Shown here: positions 8,604 through 16,967 of the stretch, in pieces
Layout: every line of letters begins with the position of its first letter
Position numbering within the stretch: the stretch's first letter is position 1
Assembly (NCBI GenBank): GCA_021325235.1
Contig: JAJPHN010000025.1
Span: forward strand, 124,001 to 188,000
Reading direction: 5' to 3'
Origin: Terriglobia bacterium
GTDB lineage: Bacteria > Acidobacteriota > Terriglobia > Bryobacterales > Bryobacteraceae
DNA length: 64,000 nucleotides
Notes under the pieces: model-generated
Told to the model about the DNA's origin: nothing
Seen by the model: the letters and a program-made list of their open reading frames with translations, nothing else
Database searches by the model: none
Program-made: the position numbers and the translations under genes

Positions 8604-11600
8604 TCAGAACACGTATTTCAGCCCCAATTGAATTTGGCGCATGGCGATGGAGGTGGCCGTGACCACGCCGAAGTTCTCGTGAGCGGCTGTCGACGGCAGC
8701 CCCGGTTGCGCCACGCCGGCCAGGATGTTCAAATTCGGCATCTGCCAGTTCGGGTGGTTCAGAACGTTGAACGCTTCGAACCGGAACTGAAGCGCATGTC
8801 CTTCCTTGTATGGCATACGGAATTCTTTGTGCACTTCGGCATCGAATCCAATGATTCCCGGCCCTTCGATCGAGTTGCGCGCCGCATTGCCGAATTGTCC
8901 TGGCGGAGCCTCGGTGAAGGCAGCCAGATTCCAATAGCGAGAAGGCGTCGGGTTGTTCAAATAGGGGCTGACACCCGTTGCGTCGGGCCGGTCATATCCG
9001 CCAGCGCCTGTACTGGCGTTGTCTACGCCGCCAATGGTCAGTGTTCCGGGCATCCCGGTTTGTAGCGTGAGAATCCCGCCCGCTTGCCAGCCGCCAATGA
9101 TCGCGTTCGCTACCGAATTGGTGATGTTCAAGAGCTTGCCTCTTCCTACTGGCAGATCGTAGAGCACGGAGGTCACCATGCGATGCCGCGTGTCGAACGC
9201 CGAGAGCCCGCGCTCGCAGGCTAGGCAATAGCTATTTTGCGGATATAACGTGTCGTAGCCCTGGTTGCGAATGCCACTCGTGGTATCGATCGATTTCGAC
9301 CAGGTGTACGAGCCAATGACGCTTACTCCCTGGCTGAACCGGCGCGTTAGTTTCAGACTGAGCGAGTTGTAATCGCCGTTACCGCCATCCTGTACATATT
9401 GAATGTTGCTGAAGCCGGGAAATGGCATGCGCGAACGAACGCTGCCTGTCGTTCCGGGAATGGCCTGATTCACATCCTGGAAACCCTGCAGATGCCGGCT
9501 CGCCCCGCCCAGATACCCGGCTTCCAAAGCCCAGTTCGGCGTCAACTGCCGCTGCAAATTAAAGAGGTACTGCATGGCGTAGGTGGTGTTGTGGCTCGGC
9601 GCCATCGCGTACGCATACGGCGAAGGCACCTTTGCAACCGTGCTGCTCCCGCCCGGGACTGCGTTTCCGTAGAACAGGCTCGGCACGCCGGGAGTCGACG
9701 TTAAGGTGACACGCCCGGCGATGTTGCGTGCCAGGTCGAAGTACGCGTTGGCAATGTCCTGGTTATAGAAGATTCCCCAGCCGGCGCGTATGACCGTCTT
9801 CGCATTGGGTGAGAAAGCAATTCCTACCCGCGGAGCAAAATCCCGGTACGACGTATGCATCAACTGGTCCGGGAGTGTTCCGTTGTTGCATTCCGCGCTG
9901 ACGGTGGTCCAGCGGATGTTGATCGGCGGAGGTCCCGCGTACGGATCTGTGCAATTGCCCTGGCGCAGCATGTATGGTGTATTCGGGGCATGCGGGACTG
10001 CGTAGATGTGCGGCACCGATACCGTAAACAGGTTGTTCAGCGTGTCGGTCCAGGGTGGGGTTAGTTCGTAGCGCAGCCCCAGGCTCAATGTCAGGCGTGT
10101 GGTGATCTTCCATGTGTCATCGATGAAAGCAGCCACGGCGTTGCGCTGGAATTTCGCATTCGCCAGAGCGACCGCCACGGTCGATTGGTAGATATCGCCC
10201 AGCAGAAATTCGGCAAACGCATCGCCGCCCGTCTTGCTCGAACTCTGCGTTGCATTCGGCTGGAAGGCAAACTGGCCGCGCGAAAACTGGTTGCCGATCT
10301 GGTTGAAGTTCTGCCGGTTGTATTCAAAACCAAAGCGAAGCGTGTGCTTGCCGCGAATCCATGACACGTTATCGACGGCCTGCAGTGTGTTGTCGTTTAT
10401 GGCATAGGGACCGTCCTGCGTGTCGCCGATCGCATTGAAACCATCTCCGGCAAAGGAAACGAAAGGAACACCCCAGGCAACCGGTGCGCCCGGTTGTAAA
10501 TTCGGGATGCCCAACGCGGAAACCGTGTCGATGTTGTATGCCGAATACGTGCCCAAGGAATTGCTCAGCCGCGTATAGCCGAAACGGGCTTCGTTCACCA
10601 GCGTCGGCGAAAGCGTGCGCGTATTCGTCCCGAGATACTGCTCGTAATTGGTAAGAATCTTGCTCCCGGTGATGCTGATTCCGGTTGAGGCCTGGTTCTC
10701 ATCGCCCCAGCTATACCGCCCGCTCCACTGTGATTTTGCCGATTCGACAAAATCCATCCTGAGCGTGAATTCGTCACGATTATTGGGCGAGGAGTTCATC
10801 TGGGTATAGTTGTTCGCGATGCCCGGTAGATTCGCAGGAACGTAATAGTTGAGAAACTTCCGTGAGATCGGATCGATCCGGCTGGAAGGAATGCGGTTAC
10901 CGGGGAAAGCGGTCTTGGTCCCTCCGTTTACGGCTGTAGCCGGATCGTAGATCGTTGTGCCGAGCGCGCTGAAGTCTCCGGTGAACATGGCGGCGGTCGG
11001 GACGGAATAGATGGCCTGCGAACTCTGGCGCTGTGTTTTCCATTCATCGTTCGCCATGAAGAACAGCCGGTTACGCAGATCCAGCAGTTTCGGAATGCGC
11101 ACCGGACCGTCGATTTCAAAGCCATAATCATTCCATTTGAACGGCGATTTAACCGGATGCGTGGCGGTGAATGCGTATGGCACCGCATCGAACTTGTCAT
11201 TGCGGAGAAATTCGAAGAGCGCTCCGTGGTAGGCGTTGCCGCCGGATTTGGTAACGACGTTAATCTGCGTCGACTCGTGGCCGAACTCAGCGGGGTAGAC
11301 GCCGGTCTGAACCTTGAATTCCTGAATGGCGTCGATCGAGGGAAGCACCACGTAGGTGGAGAAGTCGGGATCGGTATTCGCGACGCCATCCAGCGTGAAA
11401 TAGTCGAACATGATGCGGTTGCCGCCAGCCGAGATGGACTGCGAGGCGCGGTCACCTCCCAGCCGGCTCGCCGCTTGTCCGGACGAAGCCGAGAGCGTGT
11501 TCGTGTTCGCCGCCAGAGCCACCAGGCTCAGGTAATTGCGGCCATTCAGCGGAAGTTGCGTGACACCTTGGTTGCCAATGACCGTGCCAAGTGAAACGTT

Positions 11601-11993
11601 CTCTGCCTGCAGCATCTCGGCCGAGGCGGAGACTTCCACTCGTTCATTCACCTGCCCGACTTCGAGGGTGAAATCGAGGCGAACCGTCTGCTGAACCTGG
11701 ACTTGTACATTGCTGCTATTGGCAGTCTTGAAAGACGCTTGTTCCACGCGGACGTTGTAAAAGCCCGGTTCCAGTGCCGGGAAGGTGTAATCCCCGGAAC
11801 CGGTCGTCACGGTTGTTCGCACCGCGTTTGTGGCGACGCTGGTGAGGAATACCTTGGCACCGGCCATGGGCGCCCCGCTCGGATCGCTGACGTGCCCGGT
11901 TATTTCGCCGAATGTCTGCGAGTGCAAAGGCACGCCTGCGAGAACTGCAGATATCGTGAACCAGAACAGCAGTCGCCTCAGTTGTAGCTGCAT
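8604..11993 (-). CDS. Oar-like TonB-dependent outer-membrane receptor, operon 1
   Basis: About 1129 residues. The sequence holds a Sec signal (LFWFTISAVLAGVPLHSQ), a carboxypeptidase-regulatory-like/CNA-B domain (about 20-110, ITGHVSDPSGAPMAGAKV), a plug with the acidobacterial hallmark QLPLNGRNYLSLVALAANT, and a long barrel ending in the outer-membrane signature QIQLGLKYVF with terminal Phe. No SusD-like lipoprotein follows, as expected for this family. It heads operon 1, so uptake of the oligosaccharide or polysaccharide fragment released by the GH51 and esterase enzymes is inferred. The ATG at 11993 gives the best signal; an upstream alternative adds 11 residues. The promoter region is shared with the divergent malectin-type regulator and contains a palindromic site. 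Confidence 0.9.
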   Translation of the reverse strand: MQLQLRRLLFWFTISAVLAGVPLHSQTFGEITGHVSDPSGAPMAGAKVFLTSVATNAVRTTVTTGSGDYTFPALEPGFYNVRVEQASFKTANSSNVQVQVQQTVRLDFTLEVGQVNERVEVSASAEMLQAENVSLGTVIGNQGVTQLPLNGRNYLSLVALAANTNTLSASSGQAASRLGGDRASQSISAGGNRIMFDYFTLDGVANTDPDFSTYVVLPSIDAIQEFKVQTGVYPAEFGHESTQINVVTKSGGNAYHGALFEFLRNDKFDAVPYAFTATHPVKSPFKWNDYGFEIDGPVRIPKLLDLRNRLFFMANDEWKTQRQSSQAIYSVPTAAMFTGDFSALGTTIYDPATAVNGGTKTAFPGNRIPSSRIDPISRKFLNYYVPANLPGIANNYTQMNSSPNNRDEFTLRMDFVESAKSQWSGRYSWGDENQASTGISITGSKILTNYEQYLGTNTRTLSPTLVNEARFGYTRLSNSLGTYSAYNIDTVSALGIPNLQPGAPVAWGVPFVSFAGDGFNAIGDTQDGPYAINDNTLQAVDNVSWIRGKHTLRFGFEYNRQNFNQIGNQFSRGQFAFQPNATQSSSKTGGDAFAEFLLGDIYQSTVAVALANAKFQRNAVAAFIDDTWKITTRLTLSLGLRYELTPPWTDTLNNLFTVSVPHIYAVPHAPNTPYMLRQGNCTDPYAGPPPINIRWTTVSAECNNGTLPDQLMHTSYRDFAPRVGIAFSPNAKTVIRAGWGIFYNQDIANAYFDLARNIAGRVTLTSTPGVPSLFYGNAVPGGSSTVAKVPSPYAYAMAPSHNTTYAMQYLFNLQRQLTPNWALEAGYLGGASRHLQGFQDVNQAIPGTTGSVRSRMPFPGFSNIQYVQDGGNGDYNSLSLKLTRRFSQGVSVIGSYTWSKSIDTTSGIRNQGYDTLYPQNSYCLACERGLSAFDTRHRMVTSVLYDLPVGRGKLLNITNSVANAIIGGWQAGGILTLQTGMPGTLTIGGVDNASTGAGGYDRPDATGVSPYLNNPTPSRYWNLAAFTEAPPGQFGNAARNSIEGPGIIGFDAEVHKEFRMPYKEGHALQFRFEAFNVLNHPNWQMPNLNILAGVAQPGLPSTAAHENFGVVTATSIAMRQIQLGLKYVF

Positions 11994-12123
11994 CACATTG
12001 CCCGTCGCTTGCGGCAATCGTCCCACACGGCTGCGAGGTGCTGCTAGGTTTCGTACGGTATGGCGGGTGTAACACGAATAGAATTGGACGCCGCAGCGGC
12101 TCTGACGAGGTTCTTGCGAGGCC

Positions 12124-12155
12124 CGATTAACGGTTAATCGACAACGTTAACGGTT
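12124..12155. promoter_or_regulatory. palindromic candidate operator plus repeated half-site
   Basis: Within the 190-base divergent promoter lies the perfect 17-base palindrome CGATTAACGGTTAATCG (12124-12140). The core TTAACGGTT recurs at 12147-12155, exactly 20 bases (about two helical turns) away. This phased arrangement is typical of a cooperatively bound repressor site. It lies about 30-60 bases upstream of the 12184 gene and 130 bases upstream of the receptor, so it could control both directions. The 12-base word CGATTAACCGTT (reverse complement of part of this site) also occurs at 40553-40564 just before the GntR gene. Confidence 0.6.
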
Positions 12156-12183
12156 TCGGGACTGGTCCCAAAGGCGCTGTGAT

Positions 12184-13734
12184 ATGATCCCCGAACAACA
12201 GCGCAGAATGTACGGGGTCGAACAGGCGGAACTCGGCGAGGCCCGCGAGCAGGCTGTTCTTACGGAACTCAACCGTCTACTGGACAGTGCCGCCTTCCGC
12301 ACGAGCAGAAGGTGCAGGGAGTTCCTGAAGTATGTCGTCGAGCACACCATCAAGGGACCTCGGGGCACTCTCACAGAACGCGCTATCGGCGTAGAGCTCT
12401 TTCAACTTCCCGAAGACTTCGACACCGGACAACACACGATTGTCCGCGTGACCGCAAACGAAGTGCGGAAAAAGCTTGCTCAACATTATCTGGCCCAGAA
12501 CGGCACTCACCACGGCGTCAGAATCGATCTGCCGCCGGGCTCCTATAGCGCCGAATTCCGGTGGGAAACTCCGCTCGAGGAAACGCCCATTCCGCCGCGC
12601 GCTGAAAGGAGGCTTAATCGTGGCCTGATTGCTTCGATCACCGCTGGCCTTGCGATTCTCCTTGCTCTGTTCCTCGTGCCGGGTCACGCGATGAAGCGCT
12701 TAAATGACCGTAGCGCTACTCCCGCTCTCGTTCCCGCTCCTCTTCCCAATACTTCGCCCGCCGTGGCAAGCCTGCGCATGATCGTGGGTTCCACATCTTC
12801 TTACGTAGATCGCAGCGGGCAGACATGGGGGCCGGATCGCTTCTTCTCCGGCGGTTCTGTACTCGTTCACCCAGCGGAGAGAATTTTCCGCACGCTCGAT
12901 CCCGATATTTACCGGCATGTGCGGAATGGCGACTTCCGCTACGACATTCCGCTCCAGCCCGGCTCCTATGAGCTTCATCTCCACTTCGCGGAAACCGAAC
13001 TCGCCGATTTCATCAGTGCGGAATCGAGTGGCGAGGGCCAGCGCTTATTTCGCGTCTCTGCCAATGGCAAACGGATTCTGGACTACTTCGACGTGGTCGC
13101 CGATGCGGACGGTTCCAACACATCCGATGAACGAGTGTTCCGGAGCATCTCACCAGCCGAAGATGGATTCCTTCACTTGAGCTTCAGCTCTTTGAGAAGC
13201 ACGGCGATCCTGAGTGGAATCGAGCTCCTGCCGGTCGGTCCGGGGAAGGTGAGGCCCATTCGAATTCGAGCCGGTTGGCCCACCTCCTGGCAGGATGCCG
13301 CCGGAGACGAGTGGCGGGCTGATTCCTATTTTCTGGGGGGCAATGCCCTGGTCCGCACCACCAATCCGGCTCGCGACAGCAACTCTCCGGACCTCTCGTT
13401 ATACGCGAGCGAACGCTGGGGACATTTCTCTTACGCCCTGCCCGTCGCCGACGGACGCTATCGCCTTACTTTGAAATTCTGCGAGGGCCATTACGGACGT
13501 CATAACACCGGTGTAGGTGGGTCGGGAAGCCGCGTCTTTGATGTGTATTGCAACGGCGTTGCCCTATTGAGAAACTTCGACATCTATAGGGAAGCAGGTG
13601 GCGAGGGCCGCCCCCTCGATCGATCGTTTTCCGGTATCAGCCCTACTGCACAGGGTAAACTTGTGCTCACTTTCGTTCCGGTTAACGGAATGGCATGCGT
13701 CAACGGCATCGAGGTCGTTGAAGACTCAAACTAG
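12184..13734 (+). CDS. predicted membrane-bound regulator with winged-helix-like N-terminus and two malectin-like domains
   Basis: 516 residues. The first about 130 form a conserved acidobacterial domain: FRTSRRCREFLKYVVEH, TERAIGVELF, then VRVTANEVRKKLAQHY and IDLPPGSYSAEF. Its helix-helix-wing layout resembles the OmpR/ToxR winged helix, an inference from pattern only. One membrane segment follows (about 143-161, IASITAGLAILLALFLV). The remainder is two tandem malectin-like carbohydrate-binding modules (about 200-350 and 360-510), each with the family G-x-F-x-Y and L-x-L-x-F-x-E strands. The topology would put the helical domain in the cytoplasm and the malectin pair in the periplasm. It is divergent from the operon 1 receptor, so a sugar-sensing one-component regulator is inferred. 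A truncated relative is at 23372-24245. Confidence 0.7.
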   Translation: MIPEQQRRMYGVEQAELGEAREQAVLTELNRLLDSAAFRTSRRCREFLKYVVEHTIKGPRGTLTERAIGVELFQLPEDFDTGQHTIVRVTANEVRKKLAQHYLAQNGTHHGVRIDLPPGSYSAEFRWETPLEETPIPPRAERRLNRGLIASITAGLAILLALFLVPGHAMKRLNDRSATPALVPAPLPNTSPAVASLRMIVGSTSSYVDRSGQTWGPDRFFSGGSVLVHPAERIFRTLDPDIYRHVRNGDFRYDIPLQPGSYELHLHFAETELADFISAESSGEGQRLFRVSANGKRILDYFDVVADADGSNTSDERVFRSISPAEDGFLHLSFSSLRSTAILSGIELLPVGPGKVRPIRIRAGWPTSWQDAAGDEWRADSYFLGGNALVRTTNPARDSNSPDLSLYASERWGHFSYALPVADGRYRLTLKFCEGHYGRHNTGVGGSGSRVFDVYCNGVALLRNFDIYREAGGEGRPLDRSFSGISPTAQGKLVLTFVPVNGMACVNGIEVVEDSN

Positions 13735-14274
13735 GCATACCAGTTGCGGATTAGCGGTTAGCCGTGGCGGCGCAAGAGCGGCTTGCTGTTAATTTTCGCC
13801 CTGTATACCGTACAAAGCCATCGACAGTAAAGAAATCACAGTGCTCGATGGTGTCACGGCACGGATGCCATTTACGGCACCCCCCTTGGAAATTCACAGC
13901 GAGGCCGAACAGCATCAAGAGCGGTTCGTTCCAAGGAAAACAGCATCAACAATTTCGGACCAAGGGACGTTCGCTTCACGCGCAATAAGCAAACAACGCT
14001 GTCCACGCGATCGTGCTGGGATGACCGGCGGAATCTTTCTATTGCAGGCCTTGGAACTTTCGCAGCTACGCAGCCGGGAAGAGCAGAAAGAGGAGACGCG
14101 ATTGGAACGGGCGAAACCGATAACTGGAAACAGAATGCCGACGGGTTGCGAATCGAATTTCCAAAACAATACCGGCCGAGCGTGGATTTAGGGCTGACGT
14201 GAAGCTTACGTTGGCCCGAAGCCGGCGCAATAGTGAAGTACCTCTGCTTTCGCGTTCTCGGACGGTCGTGCAAG
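13735..14274. other. 540-base stretch without a supported gene
   Basis: Both strands hold only short open frames (up to 136 codons) with no recognisable domain, poor start context and unlike amino-acid composition. They overlap each other in several frames. I found no strong hairpin, repeat or tRNA. It separates the convergent ends of the malectin-type regulator and operon 2, so it may be eroded sequence. Confidence 0.5.
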
Positions 14275-14648
14275 TCACTCACGCGATTTGGCGGCCATAA
14301 TGCGCTCGGCCATAAAATATCCGATCCATGTACATGGCGTCCATATTGCTAAGAGGCTGAGCGTGTACCAATGCGGTTCCTCTCTCCAGGACGCCATTAG
14401 CGAGATCCCGCCAATGACCAGCCCAAGACCATTCAGGACGAGGGCCGCCCTGAACCGTAGGCGATTCTCGGCTATTGCGCAACAAAGATACGCGCCGATA
14501 ACACCACACAACAACTGACAGGTCGCGTCTGCCAGGTAAAAAAAGCCTGCTTTGGCATGGATTTCGAAAGGAGTTGCTCCTCCAGCGCGACCAGGAGCGC
14601 GTTTGCAGAGTAACCGGCCACAATCGCGAGAACCGTACGGAGGGCCAA
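14275..14648 (-). pseudogene. small four-helix membrane protein interrupted by a frameshift at an A7 run
   Basis: Two overlapping frames join into one sensible protein of about 124 residues. Frame one starts at TTG (14648) just after an AAGGAGAG ribosome site and reads ALRTVLAIVAGYSANALLVALEEQ up to PKQAFF. Frame two resumes with YLADATCQLLCGVIGAYLCCAI and ends MAERIMAAKSRE. The switch falls on the seven-A run at 14538-14544 (seven T in the message). The joined product has four hydrophobic segments and no family I recognise. It follows the GH31 gene by 10 bases in operon 2. The break may be a sequencing or assembly indel, a real mutation, or slippage on the homopolymer. Confidence 0.6.
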
Positions 14649-14657
14649 GCTCTCTCC

Positions 14658-16940
14658 TTACTTGAACTGCACGGTTACGCGCGACCCGGTATACCGTGCC
14701 TCTTTGATCAACGGCATGTTCGACCCGTTCACAACTACGATTCGAAACTCCTGCTCGCGAGGCATGCCCGGATACTCGCCCTCGCGCGCATTGATCGTCA
14801 AGGTCGCAGATTTCTCATCCCAGTGCAGCGGAATGATCGCGTGCTCACCCTTTTCGTATGCATACGTATCGCCGCGATCATCGTAAAGTTTGAAGTCAGC
14901 GTCCGCTCCGCGATAAACACGTACTTCGATCGGCTCATTCACGTGCTGCTCGGCGTACTCGACCTCCGGCCCGAGCGGCAGAATCGAGCCAGCTCGAACA
15001 TACAGCGGGATGCGTTCGAGCGGAGCCTCAGCCGTGATACGGCGGCCACCCTCCAGCTTCACGCCGGACCAGAAGTCGTACCAGGCAGGAGCGGGCGGCA
15101 GGTAGAGCGACCGGGTCGTCGCTCCTTCTTCGGTAACCGGATTCACCAGGATCGCGGGCCCGAACATGAATTGATCTCCGATCGAGGTGACCCTCGGATC
15201 GTTCCGCCAGTCCATGATCAAGGGGCGTTGAATCGTGTAATCTTCGTTCGTAACGCGCCAGGCGAGCGAGTAGATATAGGGCAGCAGCCGATAACGCAGT
15301 TTGTCGTAGCGAACTAAAGTCGGGGTGGCCGATCCATACGAGAACAGTTCATTGGTGTCATTTGACCGATGGCCGTGCGTGCGAAAAATGGGGCAGAATA
15401 CGCCGTATTCGTACCAGCGCGTGAAGAGCTCCTGATAGGCGGGATCGTTCGTGTCGCGAAACCACGGCCAACCGCAACCGCCGATATCAGTTGTCCAGTA
15501 CGGCATGCCAGATAGTGCGAAATTCAAGCCAGCCGGGATCTGTCGCGCAAATGCCGTGAACGTGCTGTAAACGTCGCCGGACCAAACCACGGTTGCGTTT
15601 CGCTGCTGCCCGAGGAATGCGGAGCGGGTCAGGATGAAGACGCGCTTTTCGTTTCCGCTTGCGCGCCAGTGGTCGTACACACCTCCGGTATGTAACAACG
15701 GAAAAACATTCGTATAGCGAGCGCCGTTTCCGAGAAACAGCTTCTTATCAAAAAGCACAGCGTCACTGCGTCCGTTCAAGATTTCGGGTTCCGAGCTGTC
15801 AAGCCAGAAACCGTCCCAGCCCTGCGCCAGAATCGGCCGGATGAGCATATTCCAGTAAGCGACACGCGCGGCGGGGTTGCTGGCATCGTAGTCGAAGGTG
15901 CCCGGGATGATGAATCCATCTTTCGCGAAACTCTGGAAGTTCTGTGACTTCGGATCCATCATCGCCCAGGCGGAAATGATGGAGTGGACGTGTTCTTCAT
16001 GCAGCTCGCGCAAGGCCCCGGGAACGTCGGCATGCGGCTTCAGGTAGGCCGCTGTATATTCCGGATCGCCCTGGCACTTCCACCAGAACCAATCCTGCAC
16101 CACGGTGTCGAGCGGGACGTGCTGGGAGCGGTATTTGGCCGCAATATCGAGCAGCTCCTGAGCGGACTTGTAGCGGTCTTTCGATTGAAAGAAGCCGTAA
16201 GCCCACTTTCCAAGCAAAGGCGCGTGTCCGGTGAGCGTGCGGTATTGGCGGATGAGCGAATCCATCTCGGGACCGTAGAGAAAGTAATAGTCGATCGCAT
16301 CCGCTGCATCCGCCGTGAGCTTCAACTCCGGAGGAAAACGGTTGTCGAACCAGGAACGTGAGGCGGTGTTCCACAAAATGGCCGAGCCGTTCGAAGAGAT
16401 CAGGAAGGGCAAGGCGATGTCGGTATTTGCCTGCCCGAGTTCAACGACTGTTCCCCGGTAATTGAACGCCCCACTCTGATGCTGGCCGAGCCCATAGAGG
16501 CCCTCCCGCGGATCCAGTAAGAACCGCTCGCTGACCCGGTACACCCTCTCGCCATTCAACTCGACAGCATCGTAGCGACGTGGCTCGCGATCGGATTCCG
16601 CTTCGAGAATGTGCCCCGCTGCATCACGAAACGTCAGCCGGCCATCGCTGAGGTTGAACGAAACGCGAAGCGTGGAAGTCGATAGAGTCGCCGTCTTCTC
16701 GTCTTTGGTGAAGTCGAAGGGAGCGGCCTTGCAGCCATTGACAAACCAGGGTTCCTGAGGAGAAGCCGCGTGAGGATTACCCGGACCGGCGACGACATGG
16801 ACCGCGGAATTCCCGCAAATCGAGACGCGAACCGTCTCCTCGGCGTTGCGCATCGTAACACCGTTTGCGTCGCGCTCAATGGTAGCCGCTGAGATCGTCA
16901 GGGTGAATATGCAGAATAAGACCAGCAGTCGAAATCTCAT
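14658..16940 (-). CDS. exported GH31 alpha-glycosidase (alpha-xylosidase/alpha-glucosidase type)
   Basis: 760 residues with a Sec signal (MRFRLLVLFCIFTLTISA). It has the GH31 N-terminal beta domain (GLYGLGQHQSGAFNYRG), a (beta/alpha)8 barrel with nucleophile Asp381 in DGFWLDSSEPE and acid/base Asp456 in WSGDVYSTF, and C-terminal beta domains. The stretch GFFQSKDRYKSAQELLDIA and VVQDWFWW resembles alpha-xylosidase-like members, which would fit xyloglucan side-chain removal; alpha-glucosidase or a GH31 transferase cannot be excluded. It starts 28 bases after the TPR gene in operon 2, whose TonB receptor would supply substrate. Confidence 0.88.
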   Translation of the reverse strand: MRFRLLVLFCIFTLTISAATIERDANGVTMRNAEETVRVSICGNSAVHVVAGPGNPHAASPQEPWFVNGCKAAPFDFTKDEKTATLSTSTLRVSFNLSDGRLTFRDAAGHILEAESDREPRRYDAVELNGERVYRVSERFLLDPREGLYGLGQHQSGAFNYRGTVVELGQANTDIALPFLISSNGSAILWNTASRSWFDNRFPPELKLTADAADAIDYYFLYGPEMDSLIRQYRTLTGHAPLLGKWAYGFFQSKDRYKSAQELLDIAAKYRSQHVPLDTVVQDWFWWKCQGDPEYTAAYLKPHADVPGALRELHEEHVHSIISAWAMMDPKSQNFQSFAKDGFIIPGTFDYDASNPAARVAYWNMLIRPILAQGWDGFWLDSSEPEILNGRSDAVLFDKKLFLGNGARYTNVFPLLHTGGVYDHWRASGNEKRVFILTRSAFLGQQRNATVVWSGDVYSTFTAFARQIPAGLNFALSGMPYWTTDIGGCGWPWFRDTNDPAYQELFTRWYEYGVFCPIFRTHGHRSNDTNELFSYGSATPTLVRYDKLRYRLLPYIYSLAWRVTNEDYTIQRPLIMDWRNDPRVTSIGDQFMFGPAILVNPVTEEGATTRSLYLPPAPAWYDFWSGVKLEGGRRITAEAPLERIPLYVRAGSILPLGPEVEYAEQHVNEPIEVRVYRGADADFKLYDDRGDTYAYEKGEHAIIPLHWDEKSATLTINAREGEYPGMPREQEFRIVVVNGSNMPLIKEARYTGSRVTVQFK

Positions 16941-16967
16941 CTTGTTACGTGTCCTTTTGGGAATTGG

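Noticed and set aside
13676-13692. TTCCG/CGGAA inverted repeat with a GTTAAC core, resembling the operator at 12124
   Set aside because: Lies inside the coding end of the malectin-type gene, and the flanks differ; likely chance.
13841-14282. Two open frames of 116 and 136 codons on opposite strands
   Set aside because: No domain, unusual composition, no ribosome site; no evidence for either.
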